Assembly: GCA_023376005.1 (NCBI GenBank)
Contig: CM042148.1
Coordinates: forward strand, 65,617,622 to 65,681,621
Direction: 5' to 3'
DNA: 64,000 bases
From: Doryteuthis pealeii
Lineage: Eukaryota; Mollusca; Cephalopoda; Myopsida; Loliginidae
Shown here: positions 43,104 to 54,905 of the stretch, in pieces
Numbering within the stretch: the stretch's first letter is position 1
How the letters are laid out: the number at the start of each line of letters is the position of its first letter
Made by a program: the position numbers and the translations under genes
Notes under the pieces: model-generated
Told to the model about the DNA's origin: nothing
The model's input: only the letters and a program-made list of their open reading frames with translations
Database searches by the model: none

Positions 43104-43162
43104 CATTGTAAACGGAAAGACGAAATAAATATATCATTAATCACGAGGCACAGAACGCTCTC

Positions 43163-43164
<2 letters not shown>

Positions 43165-43216
<52 letters not shown>

Positions 43217-43345
43217 CAACTATATATGTGTGTATGTGTGTCTATGAATATTATCAAAATGTTTCCGTGAAAGGTTTCAACAAAAATTGAGAACTCAAAC
43301 GTTTAATATAAATATCAAGCATATATATATATATATAATATATAT

Positions 43346-43396
<51 letters not shown>

Positions 43397-43570
43397 GTGT
43401 AAGTGCCTAGGCAATTTTCAAACCAAGTTTCCTTTGAAAATCGGATAGGCGAGAAACTGTCCGTAAACAAGCACCGTTGACCTCATGTCCACGCTAACCT
43501 AACTTAGGTATAAACACTCTAGCCACGATATTGAGCACTATTTACTTATAAATAATGCACTCTATATTAT

Positions 43571-43625
<55 letters not shown>
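43165..43625. repeat. (TG)n, (TA)n(GA)n and (TA)n arrays
   Basis: TG at 43165-43213, TA/GA at 43320-43393 and TA at 43573-43624, separated by unique text without a recognisable gene. Confidence 0.85.
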
Positions 43626-43626
<1 letters not shown>

Positions 43627-43794
43627 TGCCTGTGCCTATGTTTGCGTATGTGCCTTTGGAAGTTTCATAATTACAAAAATAATTACTTATGTAAAATCTA
43701 AAAAGAAGAAGAAAGTTGAAAATGTCTTTATTTAAAATGAATGAAAAATATCATTCAAACACTTAAAAAGGTACCAGGGCTTTAGTATACGCCG

Positions 43795-44575
43795 ACTATA
43801 TATCTGCAGACCTGCCAATGGGGCTACCTGTTGTCTGTGAATAGCGACCCATATTGTCTAATGAAGGCATCCTGGTGGGTGAGCAGTCCATGACACGGGT
43901 ACTTACGTGTTCCCGTGACACGCAACACTCCACTTCGGCCTTTACTTGTGCCCTTACTTGGGTGGTGAGAGAGGCCCGAATCGATAAATCGGCTGGCCAG
44001 GTCAAGACCTAGCAACTATATGATTGTCCCGACCGTATTCTTTAAACTGCTCTTATAGCAACCCTTGTTAGCCGTGGGTGGTGACCCGTTATGCTCAAAG
44101 ATAGAATCCTGATAGCTGAGCGGTCCATGAGATGCAATACTCCACTTTAGCCCTTATTTGGGTTAGACGGGTGGTCGGATATACCCCTATCCAATCAATC
44201 TGCTCGTTAAGACAAGCCCTAGCACATATATGATTGTCCCAACCCTATTGCCTCTTTTTATCACATAGGTACTAGAAGGTGGTGGTTGAGAGTCTTATTT
44301 TCTGGGTTATAATGTTAAACTGCATCTAATAGTGAAATTCCAATCTTGGTGTTCTGGGGAACGTGTAGAACCCGTTTATTGCCATTACTCCCAGTTCCAC
44401 CCTGATCCGGGCTGGTTGTACATGTTAGGGTCTTATGTATGCATTAAATAGACTAAATATGAGTATAAAATTCGTTTAACAATTGAGTTTGGAAAAAGAA
44501 TTGAAGGATGAATAAAACAAAACGTCTTCGGCATAAAATAACCCAACAAGGGTCGAGATGCCAATAAACCCAACC
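43795..44575 (+). mobile_element. LINE relic, family C, with duplicated segment and 3' stem-loop
   Basis: Two related segments (around 43930-44035 and 44145-44245) both contain TATATGATTGTCCC and AATCGGCTGG/AATCTGCTCG text, so part of the element is duplicated. It continues through AAGGTGGTGGTTGAGAGTCT and CCTGATCCGGGCTGG to the 3' stem-loop CGGCATAAAATAACCCAAC...GAGATGCC at 44529-44562 and an AACC-rich tail. No frame is intact. Confidence 0.6.
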
Positions 44576-45030
44576 AACCAACCGGCCAGCCCAAGCAAAC
44601 AAATCAAAAAGTGATATCAAAGCAATACACCAAGTTTTAGCATTCATGACTAACCTTATCTTGAGAAAAAATATGATTATGAAAAAAATGATGTAACAGC
44701 AGTAATATATAAGAATGTAAAAAAGTATGTAACAGCAGTAATATATAAATGTAACACGTGGTAATTAAACAATTAAAAATTAAAAGTATGTAACAGCAGT
44801 AATATATAAATGATAGTAATATATAAATGATAGTAATTGAACAAATAATGATGTAACAGCAGTAATATATAAATATTCTATTCATCAACATTTAATTCGG
44901 CATAAAATAACCCAACAAGGGTCGAGATGCCATCAAACCTAACCAACCAGCCAGCCAGCCAGCCCAAGCAAACAAACCAAAAAATTATATCAAGCAATGC
45001 ACCAAGTTTTAGCATTCATGACTAACTTAT
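44525..45030 (+). repeat. ~370-bp duplication enclosing 20-bp repeats
   Basis: CGGCATAAAATAACCCAACA...TTAGCATTCATGACTAAC occurs at 44529-44653 and 44898-45024. Between the copies GTAACAGCAGTAATATATAA occurs four times (about 44694, 44731, 44791 and 44852). The second copy has an additional CCAGCCAGCCAG expansion. Confidence 0.8.
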
Positions 45031-45425
45031 CTGAGAAAAAACAAAACCTAAAGAAAAATTGTGGAACTGGAATCACAGAATTGATAAATAAAATAAAATA
45101 AATCCTCCAAAAACTATCCAGTTAGTCTACTGATAATTCAATAAAAATTGTTTTTACGCTTTCGTCTGAAGGAGTTCTTAGAAATATTGTTTATGTTGAT
45201 AATTCTTGAAATTCCATTATTTTTTACATATACAAATGAAATAAGACGTTCCTTAATTTGGCTGTCTTCTCAGAAAGTTAAATAATAACGAAACATAAGA
45301 TCAGATAATATACTAGCAGAGCTATCCGGTCTTAAAAAATAAATCTCTTGTCAATATTTTATACATATATACGACCGCATCTAAAGTCAACATACGACCT
45401 CTTAACTGTTGTTTCCGACGGAGTA
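45031..45425. other. No gene recognised
   Basis: Unremarkable AT-rich text between the duplication and the next SINE-B. Confidence 0.4.
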
Positions 45426-45670
45426 GGGGCAGGGTTAGCTCAGTCGGTAGAGCGTTCGGCTAGAAACCACAAGGTTTCTAGTTCGATACCGGTCCTCGTC
45501 AACTCAGCGTTATGAGTAGCACAGGGATCTGTGCGGTAAAGTAAGGAGCTGATGGTAGGTGTTGCGCTCCACCTCAGATGCTAAAACAATCTCCTTGGTC
45601 TAGCGCTATTGAAAAGGGGATAGACTCCCTCGCTGACTGGCTGATACCGACTTTAGGCCGCCCTGTCGAC
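45426..45670 (+). mobile_element. SINE-B, best-preserved head
   Basis: GGGCAGGGTTAGCTCAGTCGG and GTAGAGCGTTCGGCTAG (A box TAGCTCAGTCGG), TTCTAGTTCGATACCGG (B box), the full body and the ACTTTACTTACTTTACTTTA tail. Confidence 0.9.
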
Positions 45671-46030
45671 TTTACTTACTTTACTTTAGAGTCCGAATAA
45701 CACTTATCAAGCTATTGCTTTGACTAAACTGTATTTTTCCCCTCAGAAAGCATGCTTTATCAACACTAGAAATTCAGATTTTTCCATTGTTTTGAAAATC
45801 TGCAACAGTAAGTGTTGTGATGTTAGTCCCAACAGTAAAAAGAAGTCAAGTCGAGATAGGGTAAAATAAGACAAGTGTATTTACAATCATGGTACATGTA
45901 CGACTAGCTTGTCGTTAACGGGAACAGTGCTACCTTTCCACTCGGTGTCTCACTATTTATAGTGAGAACCGGTGCATGTTCTCCACTGTAGGAACGGCCG
46001 GTACAACAGTAAGTAAAGTAAAATCATCAG
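45671..46030. other. No gene recognised
   Basis: Separates two oppositely oriented SINE-B copies. The phrase GTAAGTAAAGTAAA at 46010 is the mirror of the ACTTTACTTTA tail of the upstream copy. Confidence 0.4.
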
Positions 46031-46243
46031 GGTGGCCTAAAGTCGGTATCAGCGAGAGCGATGGAGTCTATCCCTTTTTCACTAGCGCTAAACCAAGGAG
46101 ACTGTTTGTGAGTCACACCTACCATCAGTTCCTTACTTTACCGCACAGATCCCTTTGCTACTCATACGCTGAGTTAGTGAAGGCCGGTAGCGAACCAGGA
46201 ACCTTGTGATTCCTAGTCGGACACTCTACCGATTGAGCACTTA
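46031..46243 (-). mobile_element. SINE-B
   Basis: Minus strand: GCTCAATCGGTAGAGTGTCCG head, CCTGGTTCGCTACCGG, and the body to TAGGCCACC. The tail on this strand again gives ACTTTACTTACTG. With 45426-45670 it forms a tail-to-tail inverted pair. Confidence 0.85.
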
Positions 46244-46375
46244 AATAACTGTAATTTATAAACTAATAATCCAACTGGGCTCAGATTTTGACACGTGCCA
46301 TTTGAAGGTTTGTACTTTATAAAAATTATATGGTGTCATCTATATGTCAGACTCAGGACTTATTGAGTGTAATAT

Positions 46376-46650
46376 GGAGGCACCTGGTGTGATGGTCGTC
46401 ATCGTAAAATAAATAGACTCGGCGAGACGAGTTAGAACCCTGGGCGATGCTGTTTGCATTCCACATAACGCTAATACCCTTGGATATGATATGCATCAGC
46501 TATTCTCCATCAGGCTATGGGTAATAGTAGAGCAGACTGAGCTTTTTAAATTTAGTATGGCAACCAGTCTCGGAAGGAAACGTCTAAATTCAAACTTGTT
46601 AAGCTCCGTTTAAGAATAGACCTTGTGCAACATCTTGCTCGTGTGTGATG
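46376..46650 (+). mobile_element. SINE-A, diverged
   Basis: GGAGGCACCTGGTGTGATGG head, GACGAGTTAGAACCCTGGG, CATAACGCTAATACCCTTGG, GGTAATAGTAGAGCAGACTG and TTAAGCTCCGTTTAAG. Confidence 0.75.
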
Positions 46651-46679
46651 TTGCTTAATACATACACGCCGATCATTTA

Positions 46680-47640
46680 ATATTATTGTTATGCTATTGT
46701 GCATTATTATCATGTTATTGTTATATTATTTTATACTATTTTAATGTTATTGGTATTGTGTGATATAATTATGTTACTGTGTTAATGTTGTGTTATTATT
46801 GTTATTGTTATGTTATTGTTATATGATATTATACTATTGTAATGTTATTGGTATTGTGTGATATAGTTATGTTACTGTGTTAATGTTGTGTTATTATTGT
46901 TATTGTTATGTTATTGTTATAGTATATTATACTATGGTAATGTTATTGGAATTGTTATGTTATTGTTATATTATACTATTGTAATATTATTGGAATTCTG
47001 TGATACAGTTATGTTACTGTGTTAATGTTGTGTTATTATTGTTATGTTATTGTTATGTTATTGTTATAGTATATTATACTATGGTAATGATATTGGAATT
47101 GCGTGATATAGTTATGTTACTGTGTTAATGTTGTGTTATCATTGTTATTGTTATTGTTATGTTATTGTTATAGTATATTATACTATGGTAATGTTATGGA
47201 ATTGTGTGATATAGTTATGTTACTGTGTTAATGTTGTGTTATCATTGTTATTGTTATTGTTATGTTATTGTTATATAATATTATACTATTGTAATATTAT
47301 TGGAATTGTGTGATACTGTTATGTTACTCTGTTAATGTTGTGTTTATTGTTATTGTTATTGTTATGTTATGTTATATGATATTATACTATTGTAATGTTA
47401 TTGGTATTGTTGATATAATTATGTACTGTGTAATTTTGTGTTTATAATTGTTATTGTTATTGTTATGTTATTGTTATAGTATAATTATAATATGATAATT
47501 TTATTGGTATTGTGTGATATAGTTATGTTACTGTGTTAATGTTGTGTTATTATTGTTATTGTTGTTATTGTTATCGTGTGTTATTGTTATGCCATTGTTA
47601 TGTTATTGCTATGTTATTTCATGTTATTGTTATAAGTGTG
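46680..47640. repeat. ~100-bp TTATTG-type minisatellite, about nine units
   Basis: TATGTTACTGTGTTAATGTTG recurs near 46770, 46868, 47010, 47112, 47216, 47320 and 47525, with a damaged unit near 47430. Within units TTATTG and TTATGTTA subrepeats dominate. Overlapping short plus-strand frames are artefacts. Confidence 0.85.
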
Positions 47641-47670
47641 ATGTTATATGTATTTGTTCGAACCTTCTGT

Positions 47671-47870
47671 CACAAGCAGGATGTGATACAATGTCAATTT
47701 CTAAACAGAATATAGTTAGTATGCCCTAATATTTTCCCATATATGGAAAGGGGCGGTTTATGCTTTTTTTTCCCTAGAGCATTAGTGCAATGTGAAATGC
47801 AAACAGTTGTATCCAGGATTTGAACTCGGGTCGCTGATTCCACTTTTTATGATGATCAGCACATCTCCAG
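47671..47870 (-). mobile_element. SINE-A, diverged
   Basis: Minus strand: GGAGATGTGCTGATCATC, CCCGAGTTCAAATCCTGG (good B box), CTGTTTGCATTTCACATTG and the tail GACAT...CATCCTGCTTGTG with the middle deleted. Together with 46376-46650 it flanks the minisatellite tail-to-tail. Confidence 0.65.
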
Positions 47871-48430
47871 TGTTATTATAGCCACTTTCTTACAGTTATT
47901 CCTAGCATTATTACCTTTTTCCGCTGATCCGTATGATCTGAATGTATCTTCTTGGGATTTTTTGTAGATTTCTACGCTTCCCATTCATACATCATGTCTG
48001 GCATACAATCATTGTAGACAAAAAACAAGAACCACAACAACAACAACAACAACAAATAAGTGCAAAAAAGCAAAAAAAAAATGGCCGGCCTGCCAGGTCG
48101 ACAGAAAATCAAATTGAATGAAGACGTATTTTTTTTATCAAAGGATTGATGTGATGAAGAGAAATGAAAGTGGAACGATAGTTGAGCTTTTATAGTCTCT
48201 ACGGGAGGTGCCTATGCCCGAATACAGTCCATTGATAAATTGATTAAGACACATAGACGAATACGTTGAGAAATGTGTCAGAATGTATATGAGAAAGCAG
48301 AGAAATATTTGAGTAAATGAGAATTCGATCGATCCACAAAGAGGTAAATATAAAGTCATACTTCTTTCATTTGTAATGAAAATGACTTTGAAAGAAATTG
48401 CAAGTTTAACAGAAACTGAATAGAAAAAAT
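47871..48430. other. No gene recognised
   Basis: Contains (CAA)n at 48029-48055. The 170-residue minus-strand frame that starts in the next repeat and runs to 48138 has no recognisable domain. Confidence 0.4.
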
Positions 48431-48900
48431 CATTGGAATAACCGAATATTTTGGCCTTATATTTCAATATACAGATTTCTTTAGATATCCCCCAAAACGA
48501 AAAAAATCGTTGGAATAACCGAAGTATTTTGACTTTGTATTTCAATATACTGATTTCTTCGGATATTCCCAAAACAGAAAAAAATTGTTGGAATAATCGA
48601 AGTATTTTGGCCTTATATTTCAATATACAAATTTCTTTAGATACACCCAAAAAGGAAAAAATCGTTGGAATAACAGAAATATTTTCGCCTTATATTTCAA
48701 TATACAGATTTCTTTAGACATCCCTAAAAAGGAAAAACCGTTGGAATAACCGAAGTGTTTTCGCCTTATATTTGAATATACAGATTTCTTTAGATATCCC
48801 CAAAAAGGAATATATCGTTGGAATAACCGAAATATTTTGATCTTATATTTGAATATACAGATTTCTTTAGATATCCCAAAAAGAAAATATCGTTGAATAG
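48431..48900. repeat. 78-bp tandem repeat, about six units, cut by gap
   Basis: GGAATAACCGAA...ATTTCAATATACAGATTTCTTTAGATATCC (read in parts) recurs about every 78 bp. As 78 is a multiple of three, the minus strand stays open as a 26-residue periodic peptide, with no other sign of coding. The contig ends inside the array, which probably caused the assembly break. Confidence 0.9.
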
Positions 48901-49000
48901 NNNNNNNNNNNNNNNNNNNNNNNNNNNNNNNNNNNNNNNNNNNNNNNNNNNNNNNNNNNNNNNNNNNNNNNNNNNNNNNNNNNNNNNNNNNNNNNNNNNN
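48901..49000. other. Assembly gap (100 N)
   Basis: Exactly 100 N. The text after it matches 29975 onward, and the left side ends in a tandem repeat. Confidence 0.95.
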
Positions 49001-49482
49001 ATGAACCGTCTGGCGCTACCTACAAGTATGAAAAAAAAGAAAGACTGAAATCGCAGTATGAAAAAAGAAGGAAAACGAGATAAGAAACAAAGTGAGAGTG
49101 AAATAAAGAAAGACAATTGAGAAACTTACAAAGAAAGAAAAGACAGACAGAGGAAAGAAAGAAAAGAAAAGAAGAAAGAAGGAAGCGGCAAGGAATTCGG
49201 TAAAAAAGTGTTAAGAATTCGGGGAATCCAATGAAATAGAAAAAAAAATCACAGATGGAAAAAACTCACTTTTAACGCTCAAAACTTTCTATTTGCTCTC
49301 GGAGATGTCTTAAACTATATTAGGAAGTGGATAATAAAGATATATACATAGAGAGGGGTAAAATTATAAGGAGAATGTAAAGTAAGAGACGGGTCAGTTT
49401 TTGACGTAATTGCAGAGATTACGACTTATTAGAACCAATTAAAAATAAAAATTTTACCAAACATGACTCAATTCCAGAACTA

Positions 49483-49527
<45 letters not shown>

Positions 49528-49540
49528 TATACATATATAT
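49001..49540. repeat. Contig-3 copy of 29975-30480
   Basis: AAAG-rich text with extra bases near the contig start (CCGTCTGGCGCTACC against CCGTTGGGCTACC), then a (TA)n block at 49486-49523. Confidence 0.7.
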
Positions 49541-49541
49541 C

Positions 49542-49955
49542 CTACTAGCCAAGATTCAACTTAGGTGGGCTGGGTCACGTTGTCCGAATAAATGAGAAAA
49601 GGCTTCCAAAGAAGATTTTTATGCGGGCAACTACCAAATGCTCAGCGTTCTATTGGACGTCCTATCTTACGCTACAAGGACAAATTGAAGGACAATTTGA
49701 AACGCCTCGATATTGACCTGAGTGTGTTTGGGAAGATCTAGCATCGGATCGGAAGGAATGGCGTAAGACCTGATTCGCTAAACTAAAGAGCTTTGAACAA
49801 AAGACTGAAGCATAGAGATCGGCTCGGCTAACTTTAAAAAAGAAAAACATTTAACTCCCTGTCTTGATCATTTGCTTGTCAGTGTGGCTTCATGGCTCGC
49901 AGCAGGGCTGGGCTGCTGTCACACTCGAGGAAACATAAAAAGTCTTCTTGGCAGC
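49542..49955 (+). pseudogene. LINE 3' end with Cys/His motif, contig-3 copy
   Basis: Retains CGA at 49585-49587 where the other copies have TGA, but an extra G in GCTGGGTCAC and other indels break the frame. The final stop is changed to TGG, and the region encoding the Cys/His end has lost bases near 49870. Confidence 0.75.
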
Positions 49956-50059
49956 ATGCACAACATGGGAGGAATCAAATCACTCACTGCTGCTGCTGAC
50001 CCTCATCTATCGTTCTCGATAGGAGAGTCCACCATATATATATATTATATATATAAAGT

Positions 50060-50437
50060 AAACTGCAGACACATGTTTCGAGGTATAACCTCTCATCTCA
50101 GTGCAGTTATACCATTTTTAGCAGCTGCCTATGGCCGGGTTCGAGACCCGAACGAACTTACGCTCGCCGAACCTTCCTTACCCATACGGCCACAATCAGC
50201 GGCCAAGTATAGCAGGCTATTTAATCGCTATATTTCTAAGCGAAAATGAATTCACCAAGAGTTCTCAAACTTTGTAACAAAGTGAGATTTAGCTTTAACG
50301 CCGAATACGGTGAATTTTGCAATTTAATTCCTCCTAAATAGAGTGCTCAACTGAAATTAGGAGCGTATAATAAAATAAACTACAGACACGTGTTTCGAGG
50401 TATCACCTCTCATCAGTGCAGTTATACCATTTTTAGC

Positions 50438-50440
<3 letters not shown>
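50060..50440 (-). mobile_element. Retrozyme-like element, contig-3 copy
   Basis: Hammerhead A (50063-50106) has stem I CTGCA/TGCAG fully paired, but three extra bases turn CTGATGA into CTGAGATGAGA. Hammerhead B (50380-50421) is intact. The monomer is 317 bp. The tRNA-like segment is present, with one substitution near 50161. It is flanked by (TA)n on both sides. Confidence 0.75.
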
Positions 50441-50479
<39 letters not shown>

Positions 50480-50694
50480 ATGTACCGTTTGAAAAACTCT
50501 TCCAGAGTACGGACCTTGTTTAACATTTAAGAGAGTATACAGTGCAGTAATATGATACCTAATTCATGCTCATTTACCTTTTACTTCGGAACATGTACTC
50601 AACTTCTACATGTACACAACCTCTACATGTACATGCCAATCATCTAATATTGTTACATAATCTATGCGGTTGCATAAGATTATTGTCAATCCCC

Positions 50695-51439
50695 TGTAAT
50701 TCTGAGGGGATGACCCCTTTCATACCATGGCCGGGTTCTTCTATGGAAAATTACAGAAGCCCGCCAAATATGTGAAGTCACGTGGGACCTTTTTCAGAGT
50801 CCCCGGTTTGCAGTTAGACGTTAGGCAGAGCAGCGGCCATTTTATGCTCTGCCTGAAACTGGAACTCACGCGCGCTATGTTAGTCAGATATTTAGTTACG
50901 TGAAATGTATAGTTATGGAAATAAAAGTTTATATAAGTAAAATGTTCTTGTGGTTGATGAATGTCTTGGTAACAAGACTTAAGAAATAAATCCAGGACGA
51001 CCAGCCAGCAGGAACATAGCAACAGAAGACCTTAGAAGATTCCAGACCAAATACGATCAGAATAGAACCAAAGCCGACCAGAAGAAAAAATACGACCAGA
51101 AGTAAGAAGTAAGAAGTAAGAAAGGGTATATAACATTATATCGATTTGTACCGTGAAAACCTCAGTATGTAACAATTTAATCTATATTCTCTATACGCTA
51201 TACATATACATGTACCTAAACTCAACATGTTAATCATTTAATATAATAATCCAGTAATATTCTCTAGACGCTATACCTGTGCATTTACCAAACCTGTATA
51301 TGTCAAACGTCTAATATGATCCAGCTATATTCTCTATGCGCTTAATCTTTAATAAACTGAAAAGCATATTCAGAGTGGAGTAATTTTATTTCCCGTCATT
51401 GTATACGGCTATGTAGGTATTCTATTGTTTAACCTACAG
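50695..51439 (+). mobile_element. LTR-like unit, contig-3 copy
   Basis: Same TGTAATTCTGAGG start, GTATATAAC, AATAAA and ACCTACA end as 31595-32334. An extra A lies in the terminal hairpin region. A nearby duplicated phrase (CTACATGTACACAACCTCTA, 50608) is unique to this copy. Confidence 0.4.
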
Positions 51440-51771
51440 ATCTGCACATGCAAAACTATATTAGCTTGTTGACAGTCTTTTAGCTGAAAGGTCTCGTTTG
51501 GTTGTCATGATGATAGAATGAACTAAAGAAAGTGACATTATTACCAGTGGCAATTATGTCTTCGACTGAGAAAGTACCTAAAAGCTTCTATCATGGATTC
51601 ATTTGTTAAGGTTAGCTAGGACTCATACAATGCGAGAATTGTGGGGTACTTATTGATTTAGAGTGCATAGAATTCACTAAAGAAGTAATGCTCTGTATAA
51701 AACCTATTCCATTCGCATGACATACTGCGTAAATGCTTATCAACGCATATACACATATATACATGTATATG

Positions 51772-52046
51772 GAGGCGCGTGGTGTAATGGTTAGAGTCGT
51801 AGAAAATGGACCGGTCGACCCGAGTTCAATTCCTGGACGAAGCTGCTGGCATTTCATATGGCACTAATACCCTTGGGAAAGGTATGAATCCAATTCTCCC
51901 TCCAGCTATGGGTAGATAGCAGGGCAGACGGGCTCTTTAACCAGGGCTAGGTAACCAGTCTAGAAGGAAAAACTCTGAATTCAAACCTGTTAAACTCCAC
52001 TTAAGAAATTGACCTTGTGTCCTGCTTGTACGGCGGAGGGGTTGGT

Positions 52047-52050
<4 letters not shown>
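51772..52050 (+). mobile_element. SINE-A, contig-3 copy of 32657
   Basis: Full-length, with a better B box (CGAGTTCAATTCCTGG) and the same GGAGGGGTTGGTAAA end into (TA)n(TG)n. Confidence 0.9.
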
Positions 52051-52116
<66 letters not shown>

Positions 52117-52135
52117 GTGTGTTGTTGGTGTGTGT
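52051..52135. repeat. (TA)n(TG)n tail array
   Basis: TA units to 52081 and TG units with TTGTGTGTTGTTGG interruptions. Confidence 0.9.
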
Positions 52136-52208
52136 TTGTGCTTACACATGTTATATTCATATTATATGTGTTTGGGTGAATTTTATGGCATATAAGTCGT
52201 CGGGTGTA

Positions 52209-52443
52209 GACTAAAATCGGTATCAACCAAACAACGAGGGAGTCTATCCACTTTTACCCTAGCGCTAGACCAAGGAGATTGTTTTTAGTGTCTGATGTGT
52301 TGCGCCACACTTACCATCAGCTCCGCACTTTACCGCACATATCCCTGTGCTAGTCATTACGCTGAGTTGGCGAGGATTGGTATCGAACCAGGAACTTTCA
52401 GGTTCCATGCCGAACACTCTACAGACTGAGCTAAACCGGCCCT
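52209..52443 (-). mobile_element. SINE-B, contig-3 copy of 33090
   Basis: Here the head reads CGAACACTCTACAGACTGAG on the plus strand, while contig 2 has CCTATCAATC in that place. Confidence 0.85.
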
Positions 52444-52464
52444 AAACATATAAACATGCTAAAC

Positions 52465-53290
52465 ATGGCATGTCAACCCTTGTTGGGTTATTATATGCCG
52501 AAGACGTTTTTGTTTTATCTATTCTTGTTGGGTATTAAAATCTTTTTTAAACACATTTTTAAACTCATTTTTTGATCAAGTACTACGACTCCGGGCCTAC
52601 GTGAACCTAAGAGTAATAGTAATTACGAGGTACTCGGCTCAGTCGGTAGAACGTCAGCCAAGGAATCACAAGGTTCAAGGTTTGATAACTGCCCTCGCCA
52701 ACTCAGCGTATGAGTAGCTAGGACTCATACAATGATCTGACGGTAAAGTAAGGAGCTGATTGTAGGTGTGGCGCTCCTCATCAGGTGCTAAAATAATATC
52801 CTTTGTCTAGCGCTAGGGGAAAAAGGATAGACTCCCTCACTGTCTGGCTGATACCGACATTAGGGCGCCCCGCCTATTTATTTGCCACACTCCCAAGAGC
52901 TCCAGAACAGGAAGTTCACCACTAAATGCAGGTTCACATCATACTCAGAACACTAAGACACTTAGCTACTACCTTCTATCACATATATGATAAAAAGGGT
53001 TGGGGGTTACCATGAGGGTAATAGGGTTGGGACAATCATATAGGTGCTATGACTTGACGCGACTTGCCGATTGTTTGGAGTTGGTCTTCGACCAACCGTC
53101 TAACCTACGTAAGAGCCAAAGTGGAGTGTTGCAAGACATGGATTGCTCAGCCACCAGGATTCTATCCTTAACCATCACAGGGGGCCTCTCACGACCAATC
53201 TCAATGGGGGATTTTACCCCTCTGTAGAGGCGCAGTCGGGGTATTCTACAGCTCTAGCCAACAATACCTTGTGGTATACTCAGTGAGTTC
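52465..53290 (-). mobile_element. LINE relic family C, contig-3 copy, with nested SINE-B
   Basis: Same layout as 33340-34140. The 3' stem-loop is at 52467-52500 and the plus-strand SINE-B at 52627-52873. About 18 bp near 52556 (TTTTTAAACTCATTTT) is extra. Confidence 0.55.
52627..52873 (+). mobile_element. SINE-B nested, contig-3 copy
   Basis: Same TAGCTAGGACTCATACAATG replacement inside the body as at 33583. Confidence 0.8.
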
Positions 53291-53399
53291 GCTATTAAGA
53301 TTGATAGAAAATTTTAAAAAAAAACGCAATAGACCAGATATAGTGGCTAATGACTAAAAAACATGCCTTCTAATTGATATGTCAGTGACAACAAATAAT

Positions 53400-53839
53400 G
53401 TTACATAATGTTGTCATAAATTGTTAGCAGACACTGTAGCTGAGAATAAGGGCCGTTAACTTTGAGATCAGGGAGTGGAAATTTACCCGTGACGGTTATA
53501 CCCCCCCCCCTGATCTCTGGAAAATGCACCATGAGAAAAACACGTGATTAGTTAGTTTTTAGATTTTGAGCTGACTTGGAAGCAGAGCAGACGTGCCGCT
53601 CTACTGAGGTCGATCTCTCATTCACGTGGCGATATGGGCTAGATAAAATAAAAAGCTTGATCTAGCAACAAAAATGTCTTGTTAGAAATCAACTAAAGCC
53701 CAGAAGAAGAAGAAACCAGCCCGTAGTTAAGAAGAAGAAGCAGAAGAATCAACACATAAAGAAGTTATAAAGAAGACCATCTCCTCTCCAAGTAAGTCTC
53801 TAATATGTCTGTTTCTCTGTCTCTGTCTCTGTCTCTGTC

Positions 53840-53916
<77 letters not shown>

Positions 53917-54010
53917 AATATTCTCTTATAATCATCTATCTGAACTTTCTCTATCACCCGAGAACTCTCTCTGAAGTCTCCCTCTCACCAATTATACACC
54001 CGATGTTAAT
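53400..54010 (+). repeat. Dispersed repeat family D, contig-3 copy
   Basis: Matches 34141-34800, with an extra 50-bp stretch (CTCTACTGAGGTCGATCTCTC) near 53598 and a (TCTG)n/(TC)n array at 53808-53914 in place of pure (TC)n. Confidence 0.5.
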
Positions 54011-54504
54011 GTGGGTATGTAACAATAATAGCATAACAATCAAAGAGTATACCAAAATAAGTAAATACTAAGAGTTGGCAATGAAATTACAAAAAAATGT
54101 GACATCTTAAATACCACCCCCCCAGTAATAGTGGGAATCTTGGGAATGATCACGATAGGAACAGACAAATACATTACAAGATACTTGGCAGTCCCTAGCC
54201 AGTATGAAATACATAAAGTATTTTGCAGAACTGCTCATCTCCTTATTAATGTCATTGGAAAAGACCCCTCTCCTCAAAAGGGAACAAAAATATAGATACA
54301 CAGAATGTATATGTTCACTTCCTTCCCTCACTGTAGGTCTTGGGTACAGTACCGGTGAAGGATTGTAATGAACCGAATGTAAAGCTAAAAAGTGAATGTT
54401 GCCCTTGTAGCAGTCCACAGAGGGAAAATTAAAGAAAACAAAAATATAGACATATACGTGGGGCTTTCTGAAAATAATTGTGGAACATGAGGGTGAATGA
54501 GCAG

Positions 54505-54630
54505 ACCCTGTTCTTTAGCTGTGGTTAAGCAACCTGTCTCGGAGGAGAAAATCTCTGAATTCAAACCACCTGAACTGTGCTTCAGATTGACCTCATGCCA
54601 GGTACTACCCGTAGAGGAAGGAGGGTTGAG
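54505..54630 (+). mobile_element. SINE-A tail fragment, contig-3 copy
   Basis: Same block as 35262-35390. Confidence 0.6.
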
Positions 54631-54819
54631 TAAAATCTACAAACTCATGAACCTAATCCACAGTTTGGAAATTGCAAGTAGGTTGGAAATAATATAGAAT
54701 TGTCCTTATCGACCTGGAATGTGTGTTGGATAAAACAAATACCTAAAGAAAGCCAATAAAATTGTGTAATACAAGAAATAACAGAATTAGAGAAGCAATA
54801 TTGATAGACTAACACTTTT

Positions 54820-54905
54820 ACACACACACACACACACACAACACACACACATACACACACATATATATATATAATATATATATATATATAAATATATATA
54901 TATAA
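54820..54905. repeat. (CA)n(TA)n array
   Basis: CA units with an ACA break, then TA units with TAATA interruptions. Confidence 0.9.

Noticed and set aside
46680..47640. Possible CRISPR-like regular repeat array
   Set aside because: No constant repeat alternating with unique spacers; it is a degenerate minisatellite in a eukaryotic context.
48138..48650. 170-residue minus-strand frame as a gene
   Set aside because: More than half is the 78-bp tandem repeat; the remainder has no family resemblance.
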